Part shown: piece after piece, positions 18,115 through 27,755 of the stretch
How positions within the stretch are numbered: the stretch's first letter is position 1
How the letters are laid out: each line of letters begins with the position of its first letter
NCBI RefSeq assembly: GCF_029581355.1
Contig: NZ_CP120849.1
Span: 1,458,501 to 1,522,500 of the forward strand
DNA length: 64,000 bases
From: Parabacteroides chongii
GTDB taxonomy: Bacteria; Bacteroidota; Bacteroidia; Bacteroidales; Tannerellaceae
Reading direction: 5' to 3'
Position numbers and translations under genes: made by a program
Notes under the pieces: model-generated
Told to the model about the DNA's origin: nothing
The model's database searches: none
Seen by the model: the letters and a program-made list of their open reading frames with translations, nothing else

Positions 18115-21100
18115 CTATAAAGCATTATACCGTGACGGCGACACGCCGAACTGCTTCGTGAAGTGTTTACGGAAGGTCGTTATATCATTATAACCCACCA
18201 TTTCGGCGACCTCCTGGACGGAGTATTTCTTCTGCATAATCAGTGAGGCGGCTTTACTGATACGTATGCTGCGGATCACTTCGATGATAGATAAGTTACT
18301 TTGTTGCTTCATCTTCCGGTATAAAGTCGGTTGGCTAAGGTTCAACAGGCTAGCCAGACTCTTCGCACTAAAATCCGGATTAGTCAGGTTGGCTTCGACA
18401 ATACCGATCACCTGTTGCATGAAAGGATCGGCAGCCTCTTCATCGTCCGGCCTCTCTTCCGTATGTTTCAACATCAATGTCTTTGTATAAATACGCTTCA
18501 GTTGTTCACGCAGATGGATCAGGTTCTCCACCTTCGCTTTGAGGATTTCGGGGTTGAAAGGTTTCATGATATAATCGTCCACACCAATCCGGGTACTCTT
18601 CAATAAATCTTCTTCTTCCGCCTTTGCCGTAAGCATGATGACCGGGATATGGGCTGTCGCCAACTGCTGCCTGATCTCCTGTATGCAAGCAAAGCCGTCT
18701 TTTACAGGCATCATAATATCTGAAATGATCAGGTCTGGGATCTCTTCGGTGGCAATTTTTACTCCTTCTTCTCCATCATGGGCTTCCAATACCTGGTAAT
18801 CTTTACAGAACAAAGAATAAATATAACTTCTGATCTCATCGTTATCTTCTATGATCAACAACTTCTTTCCTGAAGTAACCTTCGTATCTTCTTCTTCTTT
18901 CTGCGTTCTATAGAAAGTCTCTTCTTCCTTTGTTTCCCGGACATCTTCAATCCACTCATATTCATCCTCTCTGAAATGTTCCTTACCCAGTGGCAGGTAA
19001 AGCGTAAATCTCGAACCTTTCCCCGGAGAGCTATCTAACAATACCTGCCCATGATGAAGATCCATCGTATTTTTTACAATACGTAAACCGATACCCATCC
19101 GGGTAGAAAATGAGGGATCATTTTTACCCGTAATAAACGAATCGAAGATACGTTCCTGCAAATCTTCCGCTATACCGGGACCATTATCCGAGACGGAAAG
19201 CAAGCAGAACATTTTCCCGTCGACCTCTTTCTCTTCGAGCGAAACCCTTATTATTCCGTTGTTTGGAGTATATTTAAATGCATTCGACAGTAAATTTTTT
19301 AATGCCGACTCTATCTTCCCGGCATCTATCCAAAGCTCTAAAGAAGAGATACCAGAGTCCAGGACATACTTAGTACTTTTTATCTCCGCCATCTGCAGGA
19401 AAGAGGCCATCACCTTCCTCACAAGCGCTACAATCTCTACTTTCGACAAATGAAGCTGAACCATGCCGGCCTCTATCTTCTGGACATACAACAATTGGTT
19501 CACCAGGGTAGATAATGAAGTGGCATTATTATACACCAGAGAGAGCTTATTTTGTAAAGCCTGAGACAAACGTTCAGTCTGCAACAACTCCTGTAAAGGA
19601 GAAAGAATCAACGTTAATGGTGTACGTAATTCGTGCGATACGTTCGTAAAGAAATTTTCCCGCTCACGGCTGATTTGTTTCTCTTTCTCACGTTCCAGAT
19701 TGGAAACAAAAAGCTCATGTTTCAGGCGCTCTTCCTGGGTGAGCCGGACCTGCTCCTTCTTGACACGGCGCATCAGATAATATATCATCCAAACAACAAA
19801 GACTAATACCAGTAAGCGGAACCAGACCGTTTCATACCAATAAGGCAGTATCCTTATAGTCAACGAGGTCGTTTCGCCATTTAAGCCGTTAGGGAAAATG
19901 CTCCTTACTTCAAAGAGATATTCCCCGGCAGGCAGGTTAGCATAAGAAATCTTTTCTCCATCTCCAGCCACCAACCATTCAGACTGTCCGGGAACAAGCC
20001 GATAACTGTATTTCTGCAATTCTTCCGAATAAGTCAGATTACTAAACATCAATGAAAAATTATTATTAGACGCATTGAGTGTCAGTTCATTCGTATAAGG
20101 AATCCCTTCTTTCAGAATTACCTGGTCATTTATCTTCTGACCGATCACAACCGATTTATTATCGACATCCAATCGGGTGATAACCACTTTATTGGGTTCC
20201 GGCCGATCATTCATTACGTCTTCCGGCAGAAAATAAGTTATATTCTTATTATTGCCCCAAAATAAATAATTCTTATAATGTATAACAGAGCGGTTATTAC
20301 CGGATATGTAATAATTATAAAACAGTTTTTGGTGTTTACTGTAGCGACAAATACTGGAATTAGTACCAAGCCATAAATGCCCCTGCGAATCTTCACTGAT
20401 ACAACCGATAAAATTGTTACTCAGTCCATTATGCGTCGTATAGAAACTCCCGATCGAATCGGTTCCGATCTTCATGATACCGAAGCCGTCCGCATAACCT
20501 ATATATAAATTCCCATCTGCCGAAGCAAAAAGGGAACGGGCATCCTTCGCCGGAATATTAGCCGCTTGCTCAAAACCGGAACGTAGCATCCCATTTTGAA
20601 AAGTAAACTTCTTTAAACCATCAGTCGTACTCAGCCATAAACATTCACCGGGAACTTCGGCAATAGCTTTGATCGTTCCCGGCACTGCATAATGAGAAAA
20701 ATGTTTGGACACAGGATCGAAAAGAAGTAATCCGTTTGTTGTACCCAGCCATAACCGTTCCCGTTCATCACTGAATATATACCATATACTACCTGTCCAG
20801 CCCGGTTTGTCCGGAATACGGACAGGATAAACCATAAATGATTCATTATCCGAATCATACTCAATAAGTTCCGACTGGTTATTTCCAAACCATAAGTTTC
20901 CTTTATGATCGGTTTCCACGCAAAGTACGGTGTTGCCGGTTCCTACCGGGACAGGTTTAAAAGAGAGTTTTTCCAGAGGATCGAATGCTTTTGTGCTTTT
21001 CAGTATTCCTTTATGAAAAGAGGCAAGCCAGATATACTGCTTTTTATCGGTTGCCATACCGCATATTTCATTATGTGTTTCTTGATGAAAACGCTGATAG

Positions 21101-22140
21101 AATTGTTTCCGCAAATCAGAAGTATATACCCCTCCGCCTTGTGTTCCAATCCATAGGATACCTTCCGGATCATAATAGGCAGAGATCATACGGGTTTCCA
21201 GGTTACGGTGCAGTTGTGAAGCCGTATTGTTATAAACCTCCGTCGTATATAAAGTAGAATCTTCTTTCTCCGGAATAAGAATCGTATATCCGTTCCAGGT
21301 AGCAGCCAACAGACGACCGTTTCCCATCGGAACCATCTGATATACATCCCAGTGAGATAATGTTCTGCTTTTTTCTTCGGGCTTATAGGTGTACTGATCG
21401 TATTTTCCCGACCTCGGATTATAACGGATAGCCCCATTAGCCCATGTTGAAAGCCAGATATATCCGTCTGCATATAAAAGCCTGTTGACATGTACTTTAT
21501 TTACTTTTGGTAAATCTCCTTTATCTATCATCTGATAAGAAACCGGATCGAATGTCACTACATTTCCCCAGTCTGTTGCAAGATAGATAATTCCCTCCGG
21601 CGACTGGCACATAGCCGTATAATTGGTATTATTTCCTGCCAAATCGCTGAATTCTATTTCTACCCGAAGGTCAACCCCAAGCATATTTCCTTTCTGATCT
21701 TTCTTGTAATCAATGGAAATAAGATAAAGGGATTCATACGATATAGCCCATAAAGAATTGTCTTTTTGCAATAGTATGTCCTGGACTCCGGTATATTTTC
21801 CGTTTAGGTGAACAGGGATATATTGTTCCATCCTCCTATCGAAACAGTAGATCTGTTCGTCAGCGATCAGCCAAAGCAAGTTATTCTCCGATTCGCGGAT
21901 TTGGTTTACTTTCATATACCGTTCATCCAAACCGAAATTTCGGATATTCTTTCCGTCGTACCGGCTTAACCCGTTATTGGTTCCGAACCACATAAACCCG
22001 TCTCTATCTTTATGGATACAGGAAACGGTATTATCGGCCAACCCATTCTGCATAGTAAGTACCCGGATGTCTTTTTCAAAAAAACTATATCCGGACAGGT
22101 AGCAAAGAATAAATAATATTATAAATAAAGATCTCCTCAT
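18115..22140 (-). CDS. Hybrid two-component system regulator (sensor kinase + response regulator + AraC HTH)
   Basis: This is a one-polypeptide PUL regulator. The start at 22140 (MRRSLFIILFILCYLSGYSF) is chosen because TAAGGAGG sits 4 nt upstream; the frame stays open to 22329 but adds an implausible second hydrophobic stretch. From that Met: signal/anchor, then periplasmic Reg_prop beta-propeller blades (NGLADNTVSCIHKDRDGFMW; LWIGTQGGGVY; LWLGTTNGLLLF), a Y_Y_Y domain (about 680-765) and one membrane span (about 772-788). HisKA follows with NVSHELRTPLT (His about 836), then HATPase (DNGPGIAEDL, GIGLRIV). A receiver carries IISDIMMPVKDG (Asp about 1141), and a C-terminal AraC HTH ends KQFGVSPSRYNAL. 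It is divergent from the plus-strand susC and should sense that PUL's glycan fragments. Confidence 0.93.
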   Translation of the reverse strand: MRRSLFIILFILCYLSGYSFFEKDIRVLTMQNGLADNTVSCIHKDRDGFMWFGTNNGLSRYDGKNIRNFGLDERYMKVNQIRESENNLLWLIADEQIYCFDRRMEQYIPVHLNGKYTGVQDILLQKDNSLWAISYESLYLISIDYKKDQKGNMLGVDLRVEIEFSDLAGNNTNYTAMCQSPEGIIYLATDWGNVVTFDPVSYQMIDKGDLPKVNKVHVNRLLYADGYIWLSTWANGAIRYNPRSGKYDQYTYKPEEKSRTLSHWDVYQMVPMGNGRLLAATWNGYTILIPEKEDSTLYTTEVYNNTASQLHRNLETRMISAYYDPEGILWIGTQGGGVYTSDLRKQFYQRFHQETHNEICGMATDKKQYIWLASFHKGILKSTKAFDPLEKLSFKPVPVGTGNTVLCVETDHKGNLWFGNNQSELIEYDSDNESFMVYPVRIPDKPGWTGSIWYIFSDERERLWLGTTNGLLLFDPVSKHFSHYAVPGTIKAIAEVPGECLWLSTTDGLKKFTFQNGMLRSGFEQAANIPAKDARSLFASADGNLYIGYADGFGIMKIGTDSIGSFYTTHNGLSNNFIGCISEDSQGHLWLGTNSSICRYSKHQKLFYNYYISGNNRSVIHYKNYLFWGNNKNITYFLPEDVMNDRPEPNKVVITRLDVDNKSVVIGQKINDQVILKEGIPYTNELTLNASNNNFSLMFSNLTYSEELQKYSYRLVPGQSEWLVAGDGEKISYANLPAGEYLFEVRSIFPNGLNGETTSLTIRILPYWYETVWFRLLVLVFVVWMIYYLMRRVKKEQVRLTQEERLKHELFVSNLEREKEKQISRERENFFTNVSHELRTPLTLILSPLQELLQTERLSQALQNKLSLVYNNATSLSTLVNQLLYVQKIEAGMVQLHLSKVEIVALVRKVMASFLQMAEIKSTKYVLDSGISSLELWIDAGKIESALKNLLSNAFKYTPNNGIIRVSLEEKEVDGKMFCLLSVSDNGPGIAEDLQERIFDSFITGKNDPSFSTRMGIGLRIVKNTMDLHHGQVLLDSSPGKGSRFTLYLPLGKEHFREDEYEWIEDVRETKEEETFYRTQKEEEDTKVTSGKKLLIIEDNDEIRSYIYSLFCKDYQVLEAHDGEEGVKIATEEIPDLIISDIMMPVKDGFACIQEIRQQLATAHIPVIMLTAKAEEEDLLKSTRIGVDDYIMKPFNPEILKAKVENLIHLREQLKRIYTKTLMLKHTEERPDDEEAADPFMQQVIGIVEANLTNPDFSAKSLASLLNLSQPTLYRKMKQQSNLSIIEVIRSIRISKAASLIMQKKYSVQEVAEMVGYNDITTFRKHFTKQFGVSPSRYNAL

Positions 22141-22254
22141 ATTCCTCCTTAACAAAGTCCAGTATGTAAACACAAAGAACATTATTACAAAGAAACAAAA
22201 AAAGAGGAAGAATACACCAACGCTAACAAAATAAAAAGTCTGCAAAAATAAAGT

Positions 22255-22360
22255 ATGAATAAAACACCCACTATTTATGAATAAAACACCCGCTACGCTG
22301 ATACACAGGTTACAAAATAAAGAAAACACCCGTTGTTAATGAAGAAAACGCCTGTTATCC
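22255..22360. promoter_or_regulatory. Direct-repeat array, candidate operator of the hybrid regulator
   Basis: ATGAATAAAACACCC occurs at 22255 and 22277, exactly 22 bp apart. Two variants (ATAAAGAAAACACCC at 22317; ATGAAGAAAACGCCT at 22339) are again 22 bp apart. The array lies between the divergent regulator and susC genes, upstream of the susC -7 element. AraC-family regulators typically bind direct repeats about two helical turns apart. Confidence 0.55.
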
Positions 22361-22377
22361 TTTCCAGGTATACCACA

Positions 22378-22386
22378 TACTTTTGC
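22378..22386 (+). promoter_or_regulatory. Putative -7 element of the plus-strand PUL
   Basis: TACTTTTGC fits TAnnTTTG, 49 bp before the susC ATG. No good -33 is visible, as expected for an activator-dependent promoter. Confidence 0.45.
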
Positions 22387-22434
22387 TTACAAACATTTAA
22401 AAATTTTAGTATTTACACCTTAAACTAAAAGAGA

Positions 22435-25400
22435 ATGAAGAAGAGAGTCACGTTATTAATCGCGCTGCTGCTTACCAGTATATCTTATATATACGCGCAG
22501 CAGCTTACCATTACTGGTACTGTTATCGACAAAAGCCTCGGTGACCCCGTTATCGGAGCTTCCGTATTGGTAGAAGGAACCACAAACGGAACCGTCACAG
22601 ACATCGACGGTAAGTTTTCAATCAACGCCTCCAAAGGCAATGTATTAAACATTTCTTACATCGGTTACCAGACACAAACGATCAAGTTGGACGGAAATCA
22701 AACCGTCCTGACCATCCAACTGGGAGAAGATACTCAAGCGCTGGATGAAGTCGTTGTCGTAGGTTTCGGTTCACAAAAGAAAGTAAACCTGACAGGTGCC
22801 GTTTCCACTGTCGACAACAAAGCGTTGTTATCCCGCCCTGTCGCTCAGGTAGGACAGGCTTTGCAGGGTGTCGTTCCCGGGTTGAACATGTCACTCAACA
22901 ATCAGGGAGGTGCACTGGGTAACGCTTTAAAAGTAAACATTCGTGGTACAGGAACCATCGGCGAAGGCTCGACGGACTCTCCGCTGATCCTGATAGACGG
23001 TATCGAAGGAGATATGAATGCTTTGAATCCGGACGATATCGAAAGCATCTCTGTATTGAAAGATGCTGCCGCGTCCAGTATTTATGGTTCACGTGCACCG
23101 TTCGGCGTTATTTTGATTACCACTAAAAGCGGTAAAAGCGGTAAAGCTCAAGTAAATTATAGCAACAGCTTCCGTTGGTCAACGGCTACAAACCTGCCGG
23201 ATATGATGGATTCTTACACGTTTGCCAAATTCTTTAATGCAGCAGCTTTAAACAGCGGGCAAAATGCCACATTCGATAATGAAACGATTGAAAGAATTCT
23301 AGCCTATCAACGAGGAGAAATCACAACAACGACCGTACCTAACCCAGGTAACGGGATGTTTGAATTCAACACGAAAGCAAATGATAATCAGAATTGGGCA
23401 CGTAATCATTTTAAAACCGCTTTCACACAGGAGCATAACGTTAATGTGAGCGGAGGAACAGAAAAACTGACCTATTTCATGTCAGGAGCCTTTATGGACC
23501 AAGGTGGTAATATGCGTTATGGAAACGATGATTTCAAACGTATGAATGCTTCTGCGAAAATCAATTCACAAGTGAACGACTGGCTGCAGATAGGAATAAA
23601 TACCCGTTTTATTCGTGAAGAACTCGATCGTCCGACATATGCGAACGATGACCCGGACAACACAGCCAACGGAGTCGATATAGGTCTGTATTACCATGAC
23701 ATTTCCAGAACATGGCCTACTATGCCTTTCAAAGATCCGAACGGACATTATATGCGTAACGCGAAGATCATCCAAATAAAAGATGGCGGACGTTATAAAC
23801 GCAGAAAAGACATCATTTATACACAGGCAAATTTCACTATTACCCCTCTAAAGGATTGGAATATCCGCGGAGATGTGAGCCTGAAGGCAGAACATATCAA
23901 CAAAGACGAAAACCTGGCTAAAATTTATGAATACAACTCAAACAACGAGCCTGTTGCCCTGGCGTTTGCCGGTTCATACGGAGCAGGAGCCACCTATGCC
24001 TGGTCATCCGCTCAGGACAACAACTTGTTGACAACCAGCTTGTACACAGATTATTCGAAATCGATCCGGAAAAACAACTTCAAGGTAATGGTCGGTTTCA
24101 ACTCCGAGTTATACAAGCAGAATTACGTTTATGCAAGACGCGATGACGTGATCAGCGACGAAGTTCCCAGTATCGATGCCAGTATGGGTAAAGACTATAC
24201 TTCTGCTAATAAAAAAGAATGGGCAACAGCCGGTTTCTTCGGACGTTTAAACTATGACTACGACGGACGTTATCTGGCCGAGGTAAATGTACGTTACGAC
24301 GGTTCTTCACGTTTCCTGAGAGACAAACGATGGAATGTATTCCCTTCTTTCTCCTTAGGATATAACATCGCACGCGAAGCTTTTTGGGAATCACTGTCTG
24401 ATTATGTAGGAACACTGAAGCCTCGCTTTTCATGGGGTAAATTAGGTAACCAGAATACAAAAGATTTTTATCCGTTCTATCCGGCACAGCCGCTCGGAAT
24501 GAAAAATGGTAAATATTTGATCGGCGGACAGATGCCGACTACGGCAACAGCACCATTGATGGTCAGTGACCTGATGACATGGGAAAAGATTACAACCACC
24601 AATATTGGTCTCGACTTCGGGGCATTCAGCAATCGCCTGTCAGGTTCTATCGAATGGTTTAAACGTAATACCGACGATATGGTCGGTCCACCGGAAGAAA
24701 AATCATCCATCATCGGTATCGACAACGACAAGCTGCCACGCATCAACAATGCAACTATGACAACTAATGGTTGGGAATTAGCCCTGAATTGGAACGACCG
24801 CATCGGTAAGGTAGGATATACGATCGGTTTCACTTTAGCTGATGCAAGAAGTAAAATTACCAAATATCCGAACGAATCAGAGATCATCGACCGTAAAAAT
24901 TCAAGTGGGACGATGGTATATGTGCCTTATAACGGAAGATACATGGGTGACATTTGGGGATTTGAAACCATCGGTATAGCGAAGACAGACGGAGAAATGC
25001 AGGCGCATTTGGCAACAACCGACCAATCAGAGATCGGTAGTAAATGGGGAGCAGGCGATATCATGTACAAAGATTTGAACAATGACGGTAAAATCTCATA
25101 CGGTTCAAGAACAGTCGACGACCCGGGAGATCGTAAGATCATCGGTAATGAAACTCCACGCTACCAGGTAGGTATCACATTGGGAGCCGACTGGAACGGT
25201 TTCGACTTCCGCGCATTTTTCCAGGGTGTCTGTAAACGTGACATCAGGCTAACAGGAAACTTCTTCTGGGGTGCTACAGGAAATATCTGGCAGTCCATCG
25301 GATACAAAGAACATTTTGATTATTTCCGTCCGGTAGGCGACGATATGGGAGAAAACCTGAACTCCTATTTCCCAAAACCGTATTTCGACGGTAATAATGC

Positions 25401-25671
25401 CAGTAAAAACCAGCTAACTCAAACCGGTTATCTGCAAAGTGCAGCTTACTTGCGTTTAAAAAACCTGCAAGTCGGCTATACTGTTCCCAATTATCTGGTT
25501 AACAAGATTGGATTAACCAAAGTACGCGTATACTTCTCCGGTGACAATTTGTTCACTATCTCTTCCATCTTTGGAGTATTCGATCCTGAAGCTGTTGGCG
25601 GTTCCTGGGGTAACGGTAAAATTTATCCTATTTCCAGAACGCTTTCATGCGGTGTAAATGTTTCATTCTAA
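22435..25671 (+). CDS. SusC/RagA TonB-linked outer-membrane transporter
   Basis: This is the outer-membrane importer for oligosaccharides made by the surface enzymes of this PUL. It has a signal peptide (MKKRVTLLIALLLTSISYIYA), a carboxypeptidase-regulatory-like domain (LTITGTVIDKSLGDPVIGAS; GTTNGTVTDIDGKF), a TonB-box/plug entry (LDEVVVVGFGSQKK) and a plug (LNPDDIESISVLKDAAASSIYGSRAPFG). The barrel then runs to a terminal GVNVSF. It has no STN domain, unlike the SusC at 12572, in keeping with control by a hybrid two-component system rather than sigma/anti-sigma. The 1078-residue length is normal. It is the first gene of the plus-strand operon; the SusD gene starts 13 bp after its stop. Confidence 0.94.
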   Translation: MKKRVTLLIALLLTSISYIYAQQLTITGTVIDKSLGDPVIGASVLVEGTTNGTVTDIDGKFSINASKGNVLNISYIGYQTQTIKLDGNQTVLTIQLGEDTQALDEVVVVGFGSQKKVNLTGAVSTVDNKALLSRPVAQVGQALQGVVPGLNMSLNNQGGALGNALKVNIRGTGTIGEGSTDSPLILIDGIEGDMNALNPDDIESISVLKDAAASSIYGSRAPFGVILITTKSGKSGKAQVNYSNSFRWSTATNLPDMMDSYTFAKFFNAAALNSGQNATFDNETIERILAYQRGEITTTTVPNPGNGMFEFNTKANDNQNWARNHFKTAFTQEHNVNVSGGTEKLTYFMSGAFMDQGGNMRYGNDDFKRMNASAKINSQVNDWLQIGINTRFIREELDRPTYANDDPDNTANGVDIGLYYHDISRTWPTMPFKDPNGHYMRNAKIIQIKDGGRYKRRKDIIYTQANFTITPLKDWNIRGDVSLKAEHINKDENLAKIYEYNSNNEPVALAFAGSYGAGATYAWSSAQDNNLLTTSLYTDYSKSIRKNNFKVMVGFNSELYKQNYVYARRDDVISDEVPSIDASMGKDYTSANKKEWATAGFFGRLNYDYDGRYLAEVNVRYDGSSRFLRDKRWNVFPSFSLGYNIAREAFWESLSDYVGTLKPRFSWGKLGNQNTKDFYPFYPAQPLGMKNGKYLIGGQMPTTATAPLMVSDLMTWEKITTTNIGLDFGAFSNRLSGSIEWFKRNTDDMVGPPEEKSSIIGIDNDKLPRINNATMTTNGWELALNWNDRIGKVGYTIGFTLADARSKITKYPNESEIIDRKNSSGTMVYVPYNGRYMGDIWGFETIGIAKTDGEMQAHLATTDQSEIGSKWGAGDIMYKDLNNDGKISYGSRTVDDPGDRKIIGNETPRYQVGITLGADWNGFDFRAFFQGVCKRDIRLTGNFFWGATGNIWQSIGYKEHFDYFRPVGDDMGENLNSYFPKPYFDGNNASKNQLTQTGYLQSAAYLRLKNLQVGYTVPNYLVNKIGLTKVRVYFSGDNLFTISSIFGVFDPEAVGGSWGNGKIYPISRTLSCGVNVSF

Positions 25672-25684
25672 AATTAAAAACATC

Positions 25685-27595
25685 ATGAAAAGACAATCAA
25701 TCATTATATTATCCCTTGTAGTAGGAGCCTTTTGTTTTACTGCATGTAACGATTTCCTGGACAGGCAACCCATCTCTTCTGTTACCTCGGAACACTATCT
25801 GAATACGGAAAGTGAATTAGCCAGTTTCGGAGCGGCCCAATACGCTGCTCTGCCCGCTCATCAGCCCGGAGCCTACAATATCGGTATATTCAAAACAGAC
25901 AACAATAGTGATAACCAATGTGCCGCAGAAGAAGAAAGCAACTTCATTCCCGGCGAACGTCGTGTTCCGCAGAGTGGTGAATGGGATTTCAAGAAAATAC
26001 GCGACTGTAACTATTTCTTCGAAACTGTATTACCTAAATACGAAGAAGGAAAAATCAGTGGTACGGATGCCAATATCCGCCATTATATCGGTGAGATGTA
26101 TTTCTTCCGCGCTTTCCAATATTTTACTTTCATGAAGAAATACGGAGACTTTCCTATTGTCGACAAGACATTGTCGGACGACTACAAAGAATTGGCCGAA
26201 GCTAATCAACGTCGTCCTCAAAACGAAGTAGCCCGTTTCATATTAAAAGATTTGGACACAGCCATAGAGATGCTGAAGGAAACACCTCCCGAATCGAATC
26301 GCCTAACGAAATATGCAGCATTATTACTCAAATCAAGAGTAGCCCTTTATGAAGGAACCTGGTTGAAATATCATGCCGGTACTGATCGTGTTCCGGGTGG
26401 ACCAGGATGGCCGGGAGCTAATGCCAGTTATCTGAAAGATTTCAGTATCGATCTGAATGCTGAAATTAAATTCTTCCTTTCGGAAGCTAAAAGCGCAGCA
26501 CAAATCGTAGCTGACAAGTTCCCTCTGGAAGATTATTCAAGTATGTTTAACAGTGCTGACCTGTCCGACAAGAAAGAAGTACTGCTTTGGAGACGTTACG
26601 ATATCGACCTTAAAGTCTTTCATTATGTAGTTTCTTCCATGCAAGCGAATAACTCTAACGGTAACGGTTGCGGTAATACCGGATTTACCCGTTCATTGGT
26701 TGAAAGCGTGTTAATGAAAAACGGTCTGCCGATCTATGCTTCCGGCTCCAATTACAAAGGTGATAAAACGTTGGAAGATGTTACAGCCAACCGCGACAAT
26801 CGTTTCCGTGAATCTATCAGTATCCCAGGCGATCAGATTACCCCTATCGCTAATTTCTTCCGCCCGGGTCTTACCATGATAACGGAAAGCAAAAATACGA
26901 CCGGTTACTGCTTGCGTAAAGGGATCGACCCAAACCTGAATTTGGGAACCAACCCAAGTAATACAGGTTGTGTGATTTTTCGTGCCGCAGAAGCTTATCT
27001 AAATTATATCGAAGCGAATTATGAACTCGATCGTAATCTGGATGCCAAAAGTACCGCTTATTGGAAAGCTCTTCGCGATCGTGCACAGGTGGACAACGAC
27101 TTCCAAAAGACAATTGCAGCGACCGACCTGTCAAAGGAAAATGATTTAGCTACTTACTCCGGAGAGCAGCAAGTAGACGCAACCCTGTATAATATCCGCC
27201 GTGAAAGACGTATCGAATTTCTGGCCGAAGGTATGCGTCTTGACGACCTATACCGCTGGAGATCACTTGACAAGATGAAAAATTATATCGTAGAAGGTTT
27301 CAACCTATGGGACGAAAACTACAAACTATATGATAATGGTGATCTGAAACCGGAAGGTGAAGCCGATGAGCCAAACGTATCGAGTCGTGCACACAAATAC
27401 GTGCGTCCGTATCAGATACACAAAAACAACAAGGCATTCAACGGATATACCTTTATGCAGGCTCATTACCTGGCTCCTATCGCTCAAGATGTAATTCGCC
27501 TGAGTACACCGGAAAAAGGTGGAGACATGAGTACTGCATATATCTATCAGAATCCGGGTTGGGATATTCAAGCTGGAACAAGCGCCCAGAAATAA
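25685..27595 (+). CDS. SusD/RagB-family glycan-binding lipoprotein
   Basis: This is the surface glycan-binding partner of the preceding SusC. I start it at 25685 (MKRQSIIILSLVVGAFCFTA) because it yields a clean lipoprotein signal with Cys at residue 21 (TACNDFLDRQPISSVT). A Met at 25658 would overlap the SusC end and spoil the signal. Family segments include GEMYFFRAFQYFTFMKKYGD, FRAAEAYLNYIEANYEL and IRRERRIEFLAEGMRLDDLY, and the C-terminus PGWDIQAG. At 637 residues it is on the longer side for SusD proteins. The ligand is not deducible directly; the downstream GH16 and sulfatases point to a sulfated galactan-like or O-glycan substrate. Confidence 0.93.
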   Translation: MKRQSIIILSLVVGAFCFTACNDFLDRQPISSVTSEHYLNTESELASFGAAQYAALPAHQPGAYNIGIFKTDNNSDNQCAAEEESNFIPGERRVPQSGEWDFKKIRDCNYFFETVLPKYEEGKISGTDANIRHYIGEMYFFRAFQYFTFMKKYGDFPIVDKTLSDDYKELAEANQRRPQNEVARFILKDLDTAIEMLKETPPESNRLTKYAALLLKSRVALYEGTWLKYHAGTDRVPGGPGWPGANASYLKDFSIDLNAEIKFFLSEAKSAAQIVADKFPLEDYSSMFNSADLSDKKEVLLWRRYDIDLKVFHYVVSSMQANNSNGNGCGNTGFTRSLVESVLMKNGLPIYASGSNYKGDKTLEDVTANRDNRFRESISIPGDQITPIANFFRPGLTMITESKNTTGYCLRKGIDPNLNLGTNPSNTGCVIFRAAEAYLNYIEANYELDRNLDAKSTAYWKALRDRAQVDNDFQKTIAATDLSKENDLATYSGEQQVDATLYNIRRERRIEFLAEGMRLDDLYRWRSLDKMKNYIVEGFNLWDENYKLYDNGDLKPEGEADEPNVSSRAHKYVRPYQIHKNNKAFNGYTFMQAHYLAPIAQDVIRLSTPEKGGDMSTAYIYQNPGWDIQAGTSAQK

Positions 27596-27635
27596 GTGGA
27601 AACTGAAAAATATTTGCTGAATAATTAATTTTGAG

Positions 27636-27676
27636 AGGGTGTGTCAAACCAAACGAACAACTTATTGGCACACCCT
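27636..27676 (+). terminator. Intercistronic hairpin after SusD
   Basis: AGGGTGTGTCAA (27636-27647) pairs with TTGGCACACCCT (27665-27676) with one G-U. No T-run follows, so partial termination or a processing barrier separating SusCD from the enzyme genes is likely. Confidence 0.5.
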
Positions 27677-27696
27677 TCAAAATATCATACATTTGT
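27665..27696 (+). promoter_or_regulatory. Possible internal promoter before GH16
   Basis: TTG (27665-27667), 20 nt and TACATTTGT (27688-27696) match the -33/-7 pattern. The -33 overlaps the intercistronic hairpin. Confidence 0.4.
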
Positions 27697-27755
27697 CACG
27701 ATCATCGTAAAACTACCGTTAGGACTATTGTTTCTAACACCTAAAATATAATATC

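Noticed and set aside
22141..22329. Extended N-terminus of the hybrid regulator
   Set aside because: It adds 63 Phe-rich residues with a second hydrophobic stretch, lacks a ribosome-binding site, and overlaps the candidate operator repeats.
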